Assembly (NCBI RefSeq): GCF_932294415.1
Contig: NC_065538.1
Location: forward strand, 74,563,834 to 74,627,833
Direction of reading: 5' to 3'
DNA: 64,000 nucleotides
Source: Quercus robur
Lineage: Eukaryota; Streptophyta; Magnoliopsida; Fagales; Fagaceae
The translations under genes and the position numbers were made by a program. Every line of letters starts with the position of its first letter. The first letter of the stretch is position 1. Under the pieces are notes generated by a model that searched no databases, was not told the origin of the DNA, and saw nothing but the letters and a program-made list of their open reading frames with translations. This document shows, one piece after another, positions 11,055-23,156 of the stretch.

Positions 11055-11400
11055 ACAGCTCTGTTTGTTTTAATGAAAAACCTTATGTAAAAATAGATTT
11101 TCCGTATTTTCTATTGTTTGGTAGTATAAGAAAAAGTTAGTTGACGGAAAACTATTTTTAGTCAACAGAGAAAAAATGACTTATTTTTAGATATTGTTTT
11201 CCACTATTTTTTTTTTTTTTTTGGGAAGACAACTCTATCACACAATAAGCTTAAAAAGGGAAATTAGAAAATTATTTTTCAACTCATTTAAGGTTTGCTA
11301 CCAAACATAAGAAAATGAGATAGTTTTATAGAAAATATTTTTTTAAAATAACTTATTTTCTAGAAAATATTATTGCCAAAACAAACAAAACGAAGAACTA
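11055..11400. mobile_element. Candidate MITE with inverted ends (hAT-like?)
   Basis: The left end, CTCTGTTTGTTTTAATG, and the right end (reverse complement CTTCGTTTTGTTTGTTTTGG) resemble each other. Further inside, both arms carry TTTTCT...TTTGGTAG about 60-90 bases from their ends. The flanking sequences CTACTACA and CTACTTTA could be a decayed 8-base duplication. The boundaries are uncertain. Confidence 0.4.
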
Positions 11401-11605
11401 CTTTACTAATAAAGATGTGTATAGTTTCTACTTTTGTTGTTTATGTTTTAAGATATTCCTATAGCTGTATTTCTGTAAAGTAATTTAAAACCTATTTTAG
11501 TACAATACAAGAATGTAGAGAGCACAACTTATTTGTGTTAAAGTTAATTTATGAAAGGCATTTTTTTAATCGTTATTTTTGTACTTAAGAATTTTATTAT
11601 ATTTA

Positions 11606-11648
11606 GGTGCGGTTTGGATCCACGTTTCCTGCTGCGTTTTGCGTTTTC

Positions 11649-11694
<46 letters not shown>

Positions 11695-11882
11695 TCAGCC
11701 GCACCTTTTGACTAAGTTAGCAGTGAACAGTGCATTTGTGCACTGTTCACGAGTTCCACAAATTACACTTTTCAGCCAATTTTTCATTAAAAATGGGTCC
11801 CACAATACTATTCACACATTTAAAAATTATTTTGCTACAGTGTTTTTAGTTTCAGCAAAATAAGTTCTATCCAAACAGACCC
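11606..11882. mobile_element. Tourist-like (PIF/Harbinger) MITE
   Basis: 277 bases with terminal inverted repeats GGTGCGGTTTGGATC (left) and GGGTCTGTTTGGATAG (right, reverse complement). They are flanked by the 3-base duplication TTA at 11603-11605 and 11883-11885. A poly(T) tract of about 40 bases near 11650-11691 lies inside and is probably a later expansion. There is no coding sequence. GTGAACAGTGCA...GTGCACTGTTCAC forms a small internal palindrome near 11722-11749. Confidence 0.82.
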
Positions 11883-12021
11883 TTAGCATCATCTTCCTGA
11901 GAAAAAAAAAAAAAAAAAAAAAAAAAAATCCTGACTTTGCCATTGATTTTAGTGATTTAGCTAAATCTTGGTAATATTTAACAATAAATTTTAGTAGAAA
12001 GCTTTTTTTTTTGGTCAAAAG

Positions 12022-12863
12022 TGTTAGGTTCTAAGACTTTAGGATCTAAATGTATTAGAACTTCAATGTGTAATGTTGGCAAACCATGATCAAAACATTT
12101 AGTCTAGATTTAGGCTGCTCAAAGTGTGGTTATATGTAAAGTTGGAATCGAGTAATTGCAGGAAATTACTATTTAATTTCTGCAAGGCTCAATCGATCAA
12201 AAATTAGACTTGATCGATCGAAACTCGTGCAGATTGTTTTTCTACAGAATTTTCCAACTTAACCCAAGCCCATATGACGTGTAGGGTTTTATGTTTTGCT
12301 TCAAATATAAAAAGAAAAACTCTAGCCACGTTTTAGAGGTTGTTGATATGCTGTGTGTGTGAATCTCTTGTAATATCTAGAGATGTTTACCTTCATACAC
12401 ACTTAGGGTTATCAAGATCAAGATTGATGTCAAGAGCTTGGTGATCACTTCAGTTACTATTTCAAGAGCTTAAAGAAAAGACAAGTGGGAGTACTTGTGG
12501 TTGCTATGGATCAAGGAAAGAAGTAGTCCATGGACTCGAAGCTATCACGTGGTCGTGGTAGTAAGTTTTCTACACAAAGTAGCAATAGGATGTTAGTGAT
12601 CTAAGTCGCTATTAATTGTAAAACTTCAATTATTTCATAGTGGATTTGTTTTACCTTGAGGATAGGTAGGTTAAATCCTCCCCAGGTTTTTTACCGATTT
12701 GGCTTTCCTGGGTTATCATATCATTGTGTTCTTTATATTTCCACATTATTTACATGATATGATTTACTTGTGTTAACCTAAATCTTAATAATTTATCTAA
12801 GTAATCACTTGGCTAAATAATTAGATTAAACAACTTATTTTTTAAGGGGTCTAAAAACGTACA
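12022..12863 (+). mobile_element. Solo LTR, family B, plus orientation
   Basis: 842 bases, starting TGTTAGGTTCTAAGACTTT and ending AAAAACGTACA. The 5-base duplication AAAAG flanks it exactly (12017-12021 and 12864-12868). It is the inverted counterpart of 8911-9732. The different duplications show two independent insertions, not one inverted element. Confidence 0.92.
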
Positions 12864-13109
12864 AAAAGCATAAAGTCCAACAAATTGAAGATGCAAGAAT
12901 TAAATTGACGATGACATAAAGTGGTACGCAGTCACTTTTATTATAATTTATAGAATTTGAATACTATCTAATAATAATAAGTTTTGTAGTTTTCTTCAAG
13001 CTAAGAGATATTATAAATTGTAATGTATATACTGCATAAATGAATTCCATGAATTTTAAACACATAAAAGATTTTAATGCTAATCACATTTACTATTCGG
13101 TCAAAAACT

Positions 13110-13400
13110 AGTTGTTGCGGCGGTTTCGAAAAATGCTGCTATAAGCCACATATTGCGGCGCTTTTTCAAACCGCCCCTATAAATGAGATATATTGCGGCA
13201 TTCATTTGGACCGCCACAATATATATTTTTTAGTGACATTGGACGTAGTTATAGTAGAGCTCCATCAAACTGCTACAATAGATATATCATTTTGCAATAT
13301 ACTGCAGCGGCAGTACATAAAATCGCTGCAATAGCCACTTTTTGCGGCATAGCTTCTTAGTTATAGTGGCGGTGTGGACTGCCGCAATAGACCCCTTTAA
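13110..13400. repeat. CACTA left subterminal repeat array
   Basis: The motif TTGCGGCGG/TTGCGGC and its complement recur every 20-50 bases (for example near 13115, 13155, 13193, 13340 and 13380), interspersed with GCTGCTATA/GCTGCAATAG. In the family, the element's TnpA-like protein binds such arrays. It mirrors the array at 29200-29720. Confidence 0.75.
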
Positions 13401-13651
13401 CTGCCTGAATGCAGTCTAATTTTTTCCCTTTTTTTTCTATCCTTTAAGCGACATTTGTCTTTTCATTTTTGTGCCTTTGTGTTTTCCCTCAGACCTCAAA
13501 ATCTCTTTTGTTGTCTCTTCATTTCCAAACCCACCTGTATTTCACGAAGACCCACTCGTCAGCCGATACACAGCTCATTGCCGATACACATTCTTCCTAG
13601 TCATATCGCCAATACCCATTTTTCTTCCATTCTCATGTTCTTCCATTCTTC

Positions 13652-14118
13652 CATTCTCATGTTCTTCACTAAGGTATTGCCAATACCCATTATTCATTTT
13701 TTTTTTTTAATTTCAAATATGTTTTGTTCTTAATTTTTTTAAGTTCATGCATGTATGAAATTTTGTAGATTCTGGATTTGGAGGAGCCAATTTCAAAGTT
13801 GAACATTCTCGTGTTCTTCACTAAGGTATTGTCGATACCCATTTTTCGATTTTTTTTTTTTTTAATTTCAAATACATTTTGTTTTTAATTTTTTTAAGTT
13901 CATGCATGTATGAAATTTTGTAGATTCTAGATTTGGAGGAGCCGATTTCAAAGTTGAACATTCTCGTGTTCTTCACTAAGGTATCGTCAATACCCATTTT
14001 TCGATTTTTTTTTTTTTTTTAAATTTCAAATATGTTCTATTCTTAATTTCTTTTAAGTTCATGCATGTATGAAATTTTGTAGATTCTGGATTTGGAGGAG
14101 CTGATTTCAAAGTTGAAC
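13652..14118. repeat. Tandem repeat, three units of 152-160 bases
   Basis: Units start at about 13652, 13804 and 13959, each beginning CATTCTC(A/G)TGTTCTTCACT and ending GATTTCAAAGTTGAAC. Each unit holds a T tract of 9-18 bases and TTCATGCATGTATGAAATTTTG. Length differences come mainly from the T tracts. It lies in the 5' leader of the CACTA element. Confidence 0.88.
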
Positions 14119-14465
14119 TAAGGGAAAGGTACTCTATGAAATTGTGTTTTACTTATTTCTCTGTATGTATTTTTTCTTTGGTCTAATTTCGATATAGCAT
14201 TATTGCTGTGTGTTACTTTTTGTGGCTTGATTGTTTTTGTTAGGATGAAAACTTTCTTGGGAATATTAATATTAGAGACTGTACAGTGAAAAACCTAAAT
14301 GGAATAGGCTTGTTTTTGTTAGTAATGAATCTTATAAATTGTTGGGCGAATGTATATTGTTGGGTAAACTTAATATGCTGATTGAGTTGTGATTGGTCTA
14401 CTGGTTTGACTAGGAAGAATGGATACTGATGTGTTTGGCAATTTATATTTTAGAATGAGCTAAAG

Positions 14466-14481
14466 AACTTAAGAAGCTTCC

Positions 14482-14525
<44 letters not shown>

Positions 14526-14532
14526 TAAGAAG
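14466..14532. mobile_element. Poly(A)-only micro-insertion with 11-base duplication
   Basis: AACTTAAGAAG occurs at 14466-14476 and again at 14522-14532. Between them is CTTCCC followed by about 39-41 A. This is what target-primed reverse transcription leaves when almost only the poly(A) tail is copied. It could also arise by slippage after a small duplication. Confidence 0.55.
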
Positions 14533-15531
14533 ACCACATCAATAAGAATGATAAAACTGTAAACAAGGATTGTAACTTGGATGATGTTCTTGTTAGGACT
14601 CTTAATTGGGGTCTGATTGACTTGATAAGATAGGTGGTATCGAATAAGAGTGCGGTTGAATAGACTTGTGGATTGAAGTAATATTGCTAAAGGACCAAAG
14701 TGTGGGCAAAAGAAAATTATAGAACTAATTGTAGTTAGTGCAGTCCCTTGTGCCTCTCAATGTTTGAGCAGGTGGACTACTGAGACTGGAATAATCGGTT
14801 ACTACATAGTTTACTAAAAAAAATAACAATGATTTAATAAGAGAACTTGTTATCAATGACCATGCTGTTAAGTCAAAACATTTGTATCTTGAAATGCTTG
14901 GTTTACAAGAATTAAACATTTGTTTGGATAGAGAGAAAGATTGTCTTTATTTTGATAATGGTTTAGCATGAAGAGAAGTGAGGTATGTGATTAATTAGTT
15001 TTGCTATTTTTAGGTAAAATAACTGATGATGCTTGCTATCTATTACATTGTGCAATTATAAGCAATGATGCTTGTATTAAATGTAGACCAATGTATATTG
15101 TTTGTCTGTATGTATTGTAACTTATCTATCTTAGTGCTGCCAGTCACATGCAAATTTTTCTACTTTTGCTTATTATGTTGTCTTGGGATCTATCTTATGT
15201 TGATTCTGTTGTATAAGCTTATGATTTTTGTATATAGTCATGCACTTTGTTTTTGTCATGCACTTTGATTCTTGTTAAGTTGCTTTTATTTGATTAATTC
15301 ATTTTAGGGGTTGCTTTCTATCTTTCTCACACATGTGGAACACGAAAATGAAATGGGATATTTATGATTTTATAGTTACCAAATGTATTGATAACTTCTC
15401 TATGCATTTAAATTCATTGTTTTCTTAGGAACATAGGTTTGTTTTGTTAGAGTAAAGATAATTTGTTAACTCTTGTTTTGTGCATTCATGAAATCACATG
15501 ATAGGTGTTTATTGTAAACCATTTCATAGCA

Positions 15532-18500
15532 ATGGATAAGATTTGGATGAAAATTACCAATAGAAGGTCACGAGCATATTTAGATGGAGTCCAACAATTT
15601 CTGAATTTTGAATCTAAACATGCACACCCAAATGGAACGATTTCATGTCCGTATAAAAAATGCGTGCATACAAATTCGTGGCCTACAGATGTTGTACAGG
15701 CTCACTTAGTGTCAAATGAGATTTGTAGGGGTTATGACCCTTGGGTTTTTAACGGGGAATCATCATCTGCAAAGATTTCTACTGAAATTCCTAATAGTCA
15801 TGTCCAAGAAAACCCGATAGAATATGCCGATTTTCGTGACATGTTGCATGACATGTTCCCCATACATGATATGGCATCTAGGACAATGGAAGAAATCCCT
15901 AGTGTGCAACAACCCACAAAAGGTCCTGTAGAATGTCCTAATGAAGATACCCTTCAGTTCATGAAATTGCTTGAAAATGCTAATCGACCTTGTTATGAAG
16001 GTTGTAAGCATTTTAGCAAATTATTAGCCATTATGCATTTGTACCACATTAAATGTCTTAATGGTTGGACTAACAAATCATTTACCATGTTGCTGTAATT
16101 TTTGCTTGATTTCCTTCCTTCAAATGCTAAGTTGCCAAAAGATTGTTATGAGGCAAAGAAAATTATTAAGGATCTAGGCTTGAGCTATGAGAAGATTCAT
16201 GCTTGTCCTAAGGATTGTGTTTTATATTGGAAGGAGAATATCAACCTTGAAGCTTGTCCAAATTGTAACCTAAGATAGGAAAGTAATGAGTCTAAAGGTC
16301 AACAAAGTACTAATGCTTCCTCTAAGAAAGGAAAAAAGAAAGCTGCAAAGATTCTACGATGGTTCCCCTTAAAGGCAAGATTGAAACAATTATTTATGTC
16401 TCCTGAAAATCAGCCATATGACGTGGCATGTCAATGGTCATGTGAATGATGGGTTAATGAGGCATCCTGCTAATTTTGAAGCTTGGAAATCATTTGACTC
16501 TAAATACATAAAGTTCTCATCCAACCCTCGTAATGTGAGGCTTGGATTAGTAGTTGATGGTTTCAACCCGTATAGAAATATGAGTACTACTCATAGTACG
16601 TGGCCTGTCATTTTGATCCCATACAATCTCCCTCCATGGATGTGCATGAAAAGGTCTTATTTCATGCTATCATTATTGATTCCCGATCCAACCTCTCCCG
16701 GGAATGATATAGATGTGTACTTACAACCCCTAGTAGAAGAACTAAAGGAGTTATGGGATGTTGGAGTAGAAACATTTGATGTGTCTTCCAAAAAATTCAT
16801 TCCAAATGCATGCTGCATTATTGTGGACCATTAATGATTTTCCTGCCTATGGTGATATCTCAGATTGGAGTACGAAAGATGCTCTTTCATGTCCTCCTTG
16901 TAACTATGATAGTCAGTCTCATTGATTAAGATATGGAAGAAAATTTAGTTAAATTGGACATAGGCGATTCTTGGGTAGTGATCATAAATTTTGTAAGCAA
17001 AAAAAAAATCATTTAATGGGAATGTTAATATGAGATTAGCTCCTATCACAGTATCCAGAGGGGAAATCATGTTACAAACAGATGCTATAGTCGATCATGT
17101 GTTTGGAAAGAAAAAAGTTAATTTGACCAATAAAAGAAAAAGAGAGGAGGAAGACTTAACTGTGTGGAAGAAGAGAAGTATATTTTTCTCTTTGCCTTAT
17201 TAGGAGGAGCATGTCTTGCATCACAATCTTGACGTGATGCATATTGAAAAAAATGTAGTTGATAATATAATTGGCACATTGTTGAACTTGGATGACAAAA
17301 CAAAGGATAACTTGAAGGCACGCCAAGACTTAAAAGATATGGGTATAAAAAGCAAACTTCACTTGGAAAAGGTTGGGAATGATCAGACACATATGCCACA
17401 TGTTTGCTTCCATATGAATGCAAATGAAATGGATGGTATTTTGCAAGTTTTGAAGGATGTAAGAGTGCTAGATGGTTATTTTTCAAACATCTCACATTGT
17501 GTTAAACTCAAAGAGCGTAAGATTAGGAGGATGAAGAGCCATGATAATGACATCTTAATGCAGCAGCTTTTCCCAATAGCAATACATGGATCTTTGCCAA
17601 CTAAAGTAAGTAGATCCTTGATTGACTTATCTTGTTTCTTTAGGGATATATGTTCCAAAGTACTAATTGTGGAGGAACTTAGGGCTCTTGAGAAGAGAAT
17701 TGCAATGACGTTATGTGAGTTGGAAAGGATATTTCCTCCTTTTTTTACAGTGATGGTACATCTAGTTATGCATTTGGCTAGTGAAGCCAAAGTGGTTGGT
17801 CCAGTTCATTATCATTGGATGTATCCCATAGAGAGATAACATTTATAGTAACTTCATCTATTTAGTATTGTTTAACTTAGCAATTTCCCATTACTGATCT
17901 TGGGTTTTCCAATAAGTACTTGTCAAGACTTAAGTCTTACATGCATAATAAAACTTGGCCAGAAAGCTCCATTGCAGAAGGGTATATAGTGGAAGAATGC
18001 TTAACATTCTGCTCACGTTATTTTAAATTTGTTGAAATTGCATTCAACCAACCTGTAAGGAATGTCGAGGAATCCATGGGTGCAGTGGTGACCATTACCC
18101 TAGATTCAAATTCATGGATCCAAGCACATCGTTATATGTTCTTCAATTGTGAAGAAGTCACCCCATTCTGCGAGTAAGTAATATGTCCTTGCGTACCCTT
18201 CCATGACATTCTAGTACAATACTCTAGCTTAACCCTAACACGTTTTTCTACACAGTGTACACATAGTAGAGATCAAGGTCGATTTCTCTTTTCATATATC
18301 TAATGATGTTATTGAAAAACAACACATGGAGAAATTCTACAATTGGTTTAGGGACTATGTAAGTAAAGCATATATATAAAACTATTTTGGGTTGTAAAAC
18401 ATTAGATAGCATACTTATAATAAAAGTTTTTGTCTATAATAGGTAATGTCAATGGATGCATCTGAGAAAAACAAACTATCTGATAAAGTTAGATGGCTCG

Positions 18501-19210
18501 ATATCCAGATAATGAAGCAAAACACTTCAAGCATTATGTTATAAATGGTTTGAAATTTCACACCAAAAATTCTAAGGCATCTAGGAAAACTCAAAACAGT
18601 GGAGTTTGTGTTGTTACTAAAAGGGGTGCTATTTATTATGGTGTACTAATTAATATTATTGAGTTGAACTACTCTAACAAGTATTGATATGTACTATTCA
18701 AATGTCATTGGATTGACATTATTAGTGGGAAAGGATGCAAAAAAGATGAGTTTGGATTTCTCCTTATCAATTTTTCAAGATTGATACACACAGGTGATCG
18801 ATTGATTGACAAACCTTATGTATTAGCATCTCAAACTTCACAAGTTTTTTATCTGGAAGATGTGAGACAAAGATTGGGTGGTGGTCATCAAAACCAAACC
18901 TAGAGAGGTGTTTGATGTTGGTATTAATACTTCATATGATGATGATGAAATGGATACCTATTTTGAGAATGTCCCTTATAATATAACCACTAATGATGCA
19001 TGTGATGATGCAAATGACAATCATGCTTGGGCTCGAGTTAATGAAGAAGGAACCATTCATGATACACCATTGATTAGTGAGGATGAATTGCTTGAAGAAG
19101 ACTTTATCGATGATGAAGAGCTTAGTGATGATGTTTATGAGTCATATGATGATGAGTCTAACGATGATGACTCCAATGATGATGCATCTAGTGATGATGA
19201 GTCTAGTTAA
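15532..19210 (+). pseudogene. CACTA tnp2-type transposase (TnpD-like), degenerate
   Basis: The start MDKIWMKITNRRSRAYLDGV at 15532 opens a transposase-associated domain (PF13963): SCPYKKC, then HLVSNEICRGYDPWVFNGE. After a stop at 16098 the frame continues as the PF02992 (tnp2) region: LPKDCYEAKKIIKDLGLSYEKIHACPKDCVLYW, then 16418-16834 with GLVVDGFNPYRNMSTTHSTWPVILIPYNLPPWMCMK. GHRRFLGSDH follows in another frame. 17216-17839 holds HNLDVMHIEKNVVDNIIGTLLN and then the DUF4218-like part (LPTKVSRSLIDLSCFFRDIC, MHLASEAKVVGPVHYHWMYPIER). 18493-18860 has the DUF4216-like part. 18878-19210 is a very acidic tail rich in Asp/Ser. In En/Spm this protein is the cutting transposase. Stops at 16098 and near 16277, plus frameshifts near 16430 and 16810, make it non-functional, though some gaps may be introns. 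Confidence 0.85.
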
Positions 19211-21289
19211 GGCTTAGGCCAAGTGAGGAAGGACTAGACCAAGCCAGTTGGGATATGCCTTCCTTTAGCAAAAATAAAGGTCATCATTTGAACAATCCTA
19301 AAGAGTTAGTAGTATAAAACATTACTTATACAAGGCCAAAAATATATGTTTACTATGTTCATGAACAGACCCAATTATGTTTTTTTAAAATAAGATAGTT
19401 TCTTCTTCTTAATTGCATGTGTCTTTGGTTGCTGCATTGTTTGGTTTGGAGATTAAGGTGAACTATCCTTTATTGCATGTGTCTTTGGTTGCTGCACTTT
19501 TTGGCTCTCTACAATTTCTGTTGATACCCCACCCATATGCATAGCACCTATAATCTAGAAAGGAGTAGCTTTTTTTTATTTATTTATTAATAATTGTAGC
19601 TTACTATGTCAATTGTTAATGTTAACTCTCCTTATGGTTGGTAAAGGTTTCTAGTGACCAAGTCTATTCTAGTTGTCTTTTGGCAAAGAAATTCTTAGAC
19701 TCTCACCAGGACAAATGCCAATAATTCTTCTTAATATTAGTATCTTGAAATTATTAACTTTCTTGTTTCTGCATTACCCTATGACAATGTTATTTCTTAG
19801 TAGTCTATGTAGTAAACTGTGACTGCTATTTTGGCCATTTGCTTTGCTTAATTTTGCCTTTTCTTTTTAGTATTACTTTGAATGTGTGATCCGTGATAAT
19901 GGTGTAGACTTTCTCTTTTGGGATACATGCCATTGTTCCATGATATGTGCACTACTGCTATGATCACCCAGTTTTGCAGCTTCAAATATTCTGACTTCAA
20001 CCTCTTTAGGGTGAACACATTTTTGTCTAGCAATGCTTCTTTGGAAAATGGTATATCAAATAGGATAAGAATCTGTTAGTTGTTAAGTTCATTATGTCAT
20101 ATACAGAGTAGTTCAATTGATTGGCATAAAGAAATTTTAACATACTTTTGCATTTGGAGTTGAAAGATATATCTTGGTAGCATGATGGAGATTGTCTTAA
20201 AATGATATATGAGGCAAGTATGATGAAAGGTCTAATTAAAGCTAGTATGTAATAAGAATTGAAATCAGATTGTGTATGATTCTAAGCTTCACCTTGCAAT
20301 ATTGCAGCAGTAAATTCTTTTTTCACCGTTGCAATCTGCCTTGTACCATTACTTCTTATTGTGCTTATACAGTTGTTTATTTCAATCTTTGACAGTTGAA
20401 ATGGCAAAGCGAAAGGCAAATTTGCGCACGCGTGCGAAGAGTGTAACATCAAATGGAACTTCTACACAAGATGCGGATCAAGCATCAGACCAAGCAATCG
20501 TGAAAGTTTCTATACAAGGTATGGGCTTTTAATCAGTAACTCATGGATGGTTATGGGTTAAAATTTTGCAAATATATCATTTTAAAAATGTTGTTTTCAC
20601 ATAGCAATTGGCCAATGGGTGATAAGATTTTATTTTGTATAGATATTTAACTCACATCAATGATAATGAACCAATAGCAAGGTCATTAAAAAAAAATCCA
20701 GATTCTATAGGAGCTATAAAAGAAACATATGAATATGACATCATGTAAAGATAGAAACTATTGATAATATCTTTAGTGGGGTCTCCATGTGGGCAATGTT
20801 GGAACTTGGTACAGTACCCCTGGTTTGCACCTATATATATATAAGTAGCTAACAAATTTCTGAATGACACAATTCGGTGTCAACTACATGGCCAAAAGAA
20901 AATTTATATATATATATATATATAGGTTTGTGCAATGTCCACCCAAAAACCAAAAGCTAAGTTAGTATATACCATATACCAATATCGGTTCTTATTATAA
21001 ATTTGGAGATCCCTCTCTTTTCTAGGCTATTAATTGTTTCTCATTTTTGGAATATAGTTTCCATTTTATGTTTGATAATAATCATCATTCATCATAACCA
21101 GAAAATTGTTTTGTGTGAAATTTGATTCTGAATAGAGAGATTTTTTCTTTTTTTAATTTTAAAATTTTATAACTTTTGTGACCACAACCACAGGCTAAAA
21201 TATCGGTTGGGCAAGTTGCTGTGTGTGTAACATTTGATGTGTATGTGTGTGTGTGTTTAGGTTTTTTACTTTTGCTGATTCTCTTCTAA

Positions 21290-23156
21290 GGCGTAAATGC
21301 TCTTTTCGTTCCTATATTTTGGGGTCATTTCTATTTTGGTCCCTACATTTCTATTTTATCACTTTTAGTCCCTAATCCAATTAACGCTTGTTATTGTAAT
21401 CCTTTCCATCACTCAACTAACTGAAAAACATGACGTGGCAAATGAAGTGCACTGTTGACACAGTAAATGCTAACGTAGCGAATAAAATAATAAAAAAATT
21501 ATTTATTATTTAATAAATGCCAAGTCAGCATAAAAATAATAATAAATGCCACCTCAGATCCATGTTAGTTTAGAATTTTAAATTTTAATTGATCAATTTT
21601 AAAAAAAATAAAAAACATATGAATTTAGATCTAACATCCTTTTCATCAAGAACACAAAAGAGCACAACCCAAAAAAAATCATACAAACCCAGAAAATCAA
21701 ACACAAAGAACACAAGAAAATCAAACTTAGAAAAATCATAAATGAATATTGTACAAAACAAAATCAATCCACATATATACATAAACCAAATTAATAAATA
21801 AATAAAACTTGAATTTAGATCTGGTAATTCGTTGGTTTCTCCATCTTCATCTCTCTCTCTCAAACACGGAAAAGAAACAAAACAAATCTAAAGTTGGGCT
21901 TTGAATCTAACAGCAACCCATGAATACAACAATTACAACCAAATCTGAACAAGGTGGAAACCCAGATCAACAAAATCATAACCCAAAATTACATAGACAA
22001 AATTTCAGAACCCAAACCCAAAACTCAACCCAGTTTTTTTTCACCAATTACGTAGAGACAAAACTCAAAGAGATTCAACAATTACACAAAGACAAAACTC
22101 AAACCCAGATTTTTTAGGCCCAAACACAAAACTTAACATGGATTTTCTTATGCTTTCTAAGAAACCAAACTCAAATCCCAAATCGATGAACAAAACCCAA
22201 GATCCGAAACTACAAATAGCCACAGATTTAGAGAGAGAGAGAGTTGGGTTTTTGACCATGGGTTTAGAGAGAGAAAGAGAGTTGAGTTTTTGGCCAAGGT
22301 TGAGAGAGAGAGAGGGCCGGGTTTTCGGTCTAAGAGAGTTGGGTTTTGGCTAAGGTTTAGAGAGAGAGAGAAAGCTGGGTTTTCAGCCATGAATTTAGAG
22401 AGAGAGTTGGGATTTCGACCATGGATTTAGAGAGAGAGAGAGAGAGAGAGCTCACCTTCAACGGAAACCACCTTCAGTCACCTCCGATCCAACTTAACCC
22501 GAAACCACCATCAGCCACCTCCACCTTCACCTTGAGAGAGCGCTTGAGATTTTCACCGAGAGAAGGAGAGCTTGGAGATTAGAAATTGATAAATTAAAGA
22601 TTCTAATTTCTATATTATTCACGGAGAGAGAGCTTGGAGCTTGCAAAAGACTTTTTTATTTATATTATTTTTATTTAATTTCTATATTCATTTATGATTT
22701 TTCTAAGTTTGATTTTCTTGTGTTCTTGTGTTTGATTTTCTGGGTTTGTATGATTTTTTCTGGGTTGTGCTCTTCTGTGTTCTTGATGAAGAGGATGTTA
22801 GATCTAAATTCATGTGTTTTTTATTTTTAATTCTGTTTTTTTTTTTTTAAATTGATCAATTAAAATTTAAAATTCTAAACTAACATGGATCTAAGGTGGC
22901 ATTTATTATTTTTTGCTGACTTGGCATTTATTAAATAATAAACAATTTTTTATTATTATTTTATTTGCCACGTCAGCATTTACTATGTCAACAGTGCACT
23001 TCGTTTGCCACATCAGCTTTTTCTGTTAGTTTAGTGACGAAAAGGACTAAAATAACAAGCGTTAATTGGATTAGAGACTAAAAGTGGTAAAATAGAAATG
23101 TAAGGACCAAAATAGAAATGACCCCAAAATATAGGGACGAAAAGAGTATTTACGCC
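21290..23156. mobile_element. Mutator-like element with ~460-base terminal inverted repeats
   Basis: 1867 bases, from GGCGTAAATGCTCTTTTCG to its complement CGAAAAGAGTATTTACGCC. A perfect 9-base target duplication CTCTTCTAA flanks it at 21281-21289 and 23157-23165. The inverted repeats run from 21290 to about 21750 and from about 22685 to 23156. They are rich in near-identical text, such as GGGGTCATTTCTATTTTGGTCC and TTTAGATCTAACATCCT. The interior (21750-22685) holds GA-rich runs and no recognisable transposase. It is a non-autonomous TIR-MULE nested in the CACTA element. Confidence 0.92.
22220..22450. repeat. GA-rich degenerate tandem repeat inside the MULE
   Basis: Units of the form GAGAGAGAGAGTTGGGTTTTTGACCATGGGTTTA recur about six times, with lengths of roughly 35-45 bases, ending in a pure GA run near 22430-22450. 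Short open frames here are products of this repeat, not genes. Confidence 0.6.

Noticed and set aside
22138..22390. Overlapping frames on both strands rich in Arg/Glu/Leu
   Set aside because: Product of the GA-rich repeat in the MULE interior.
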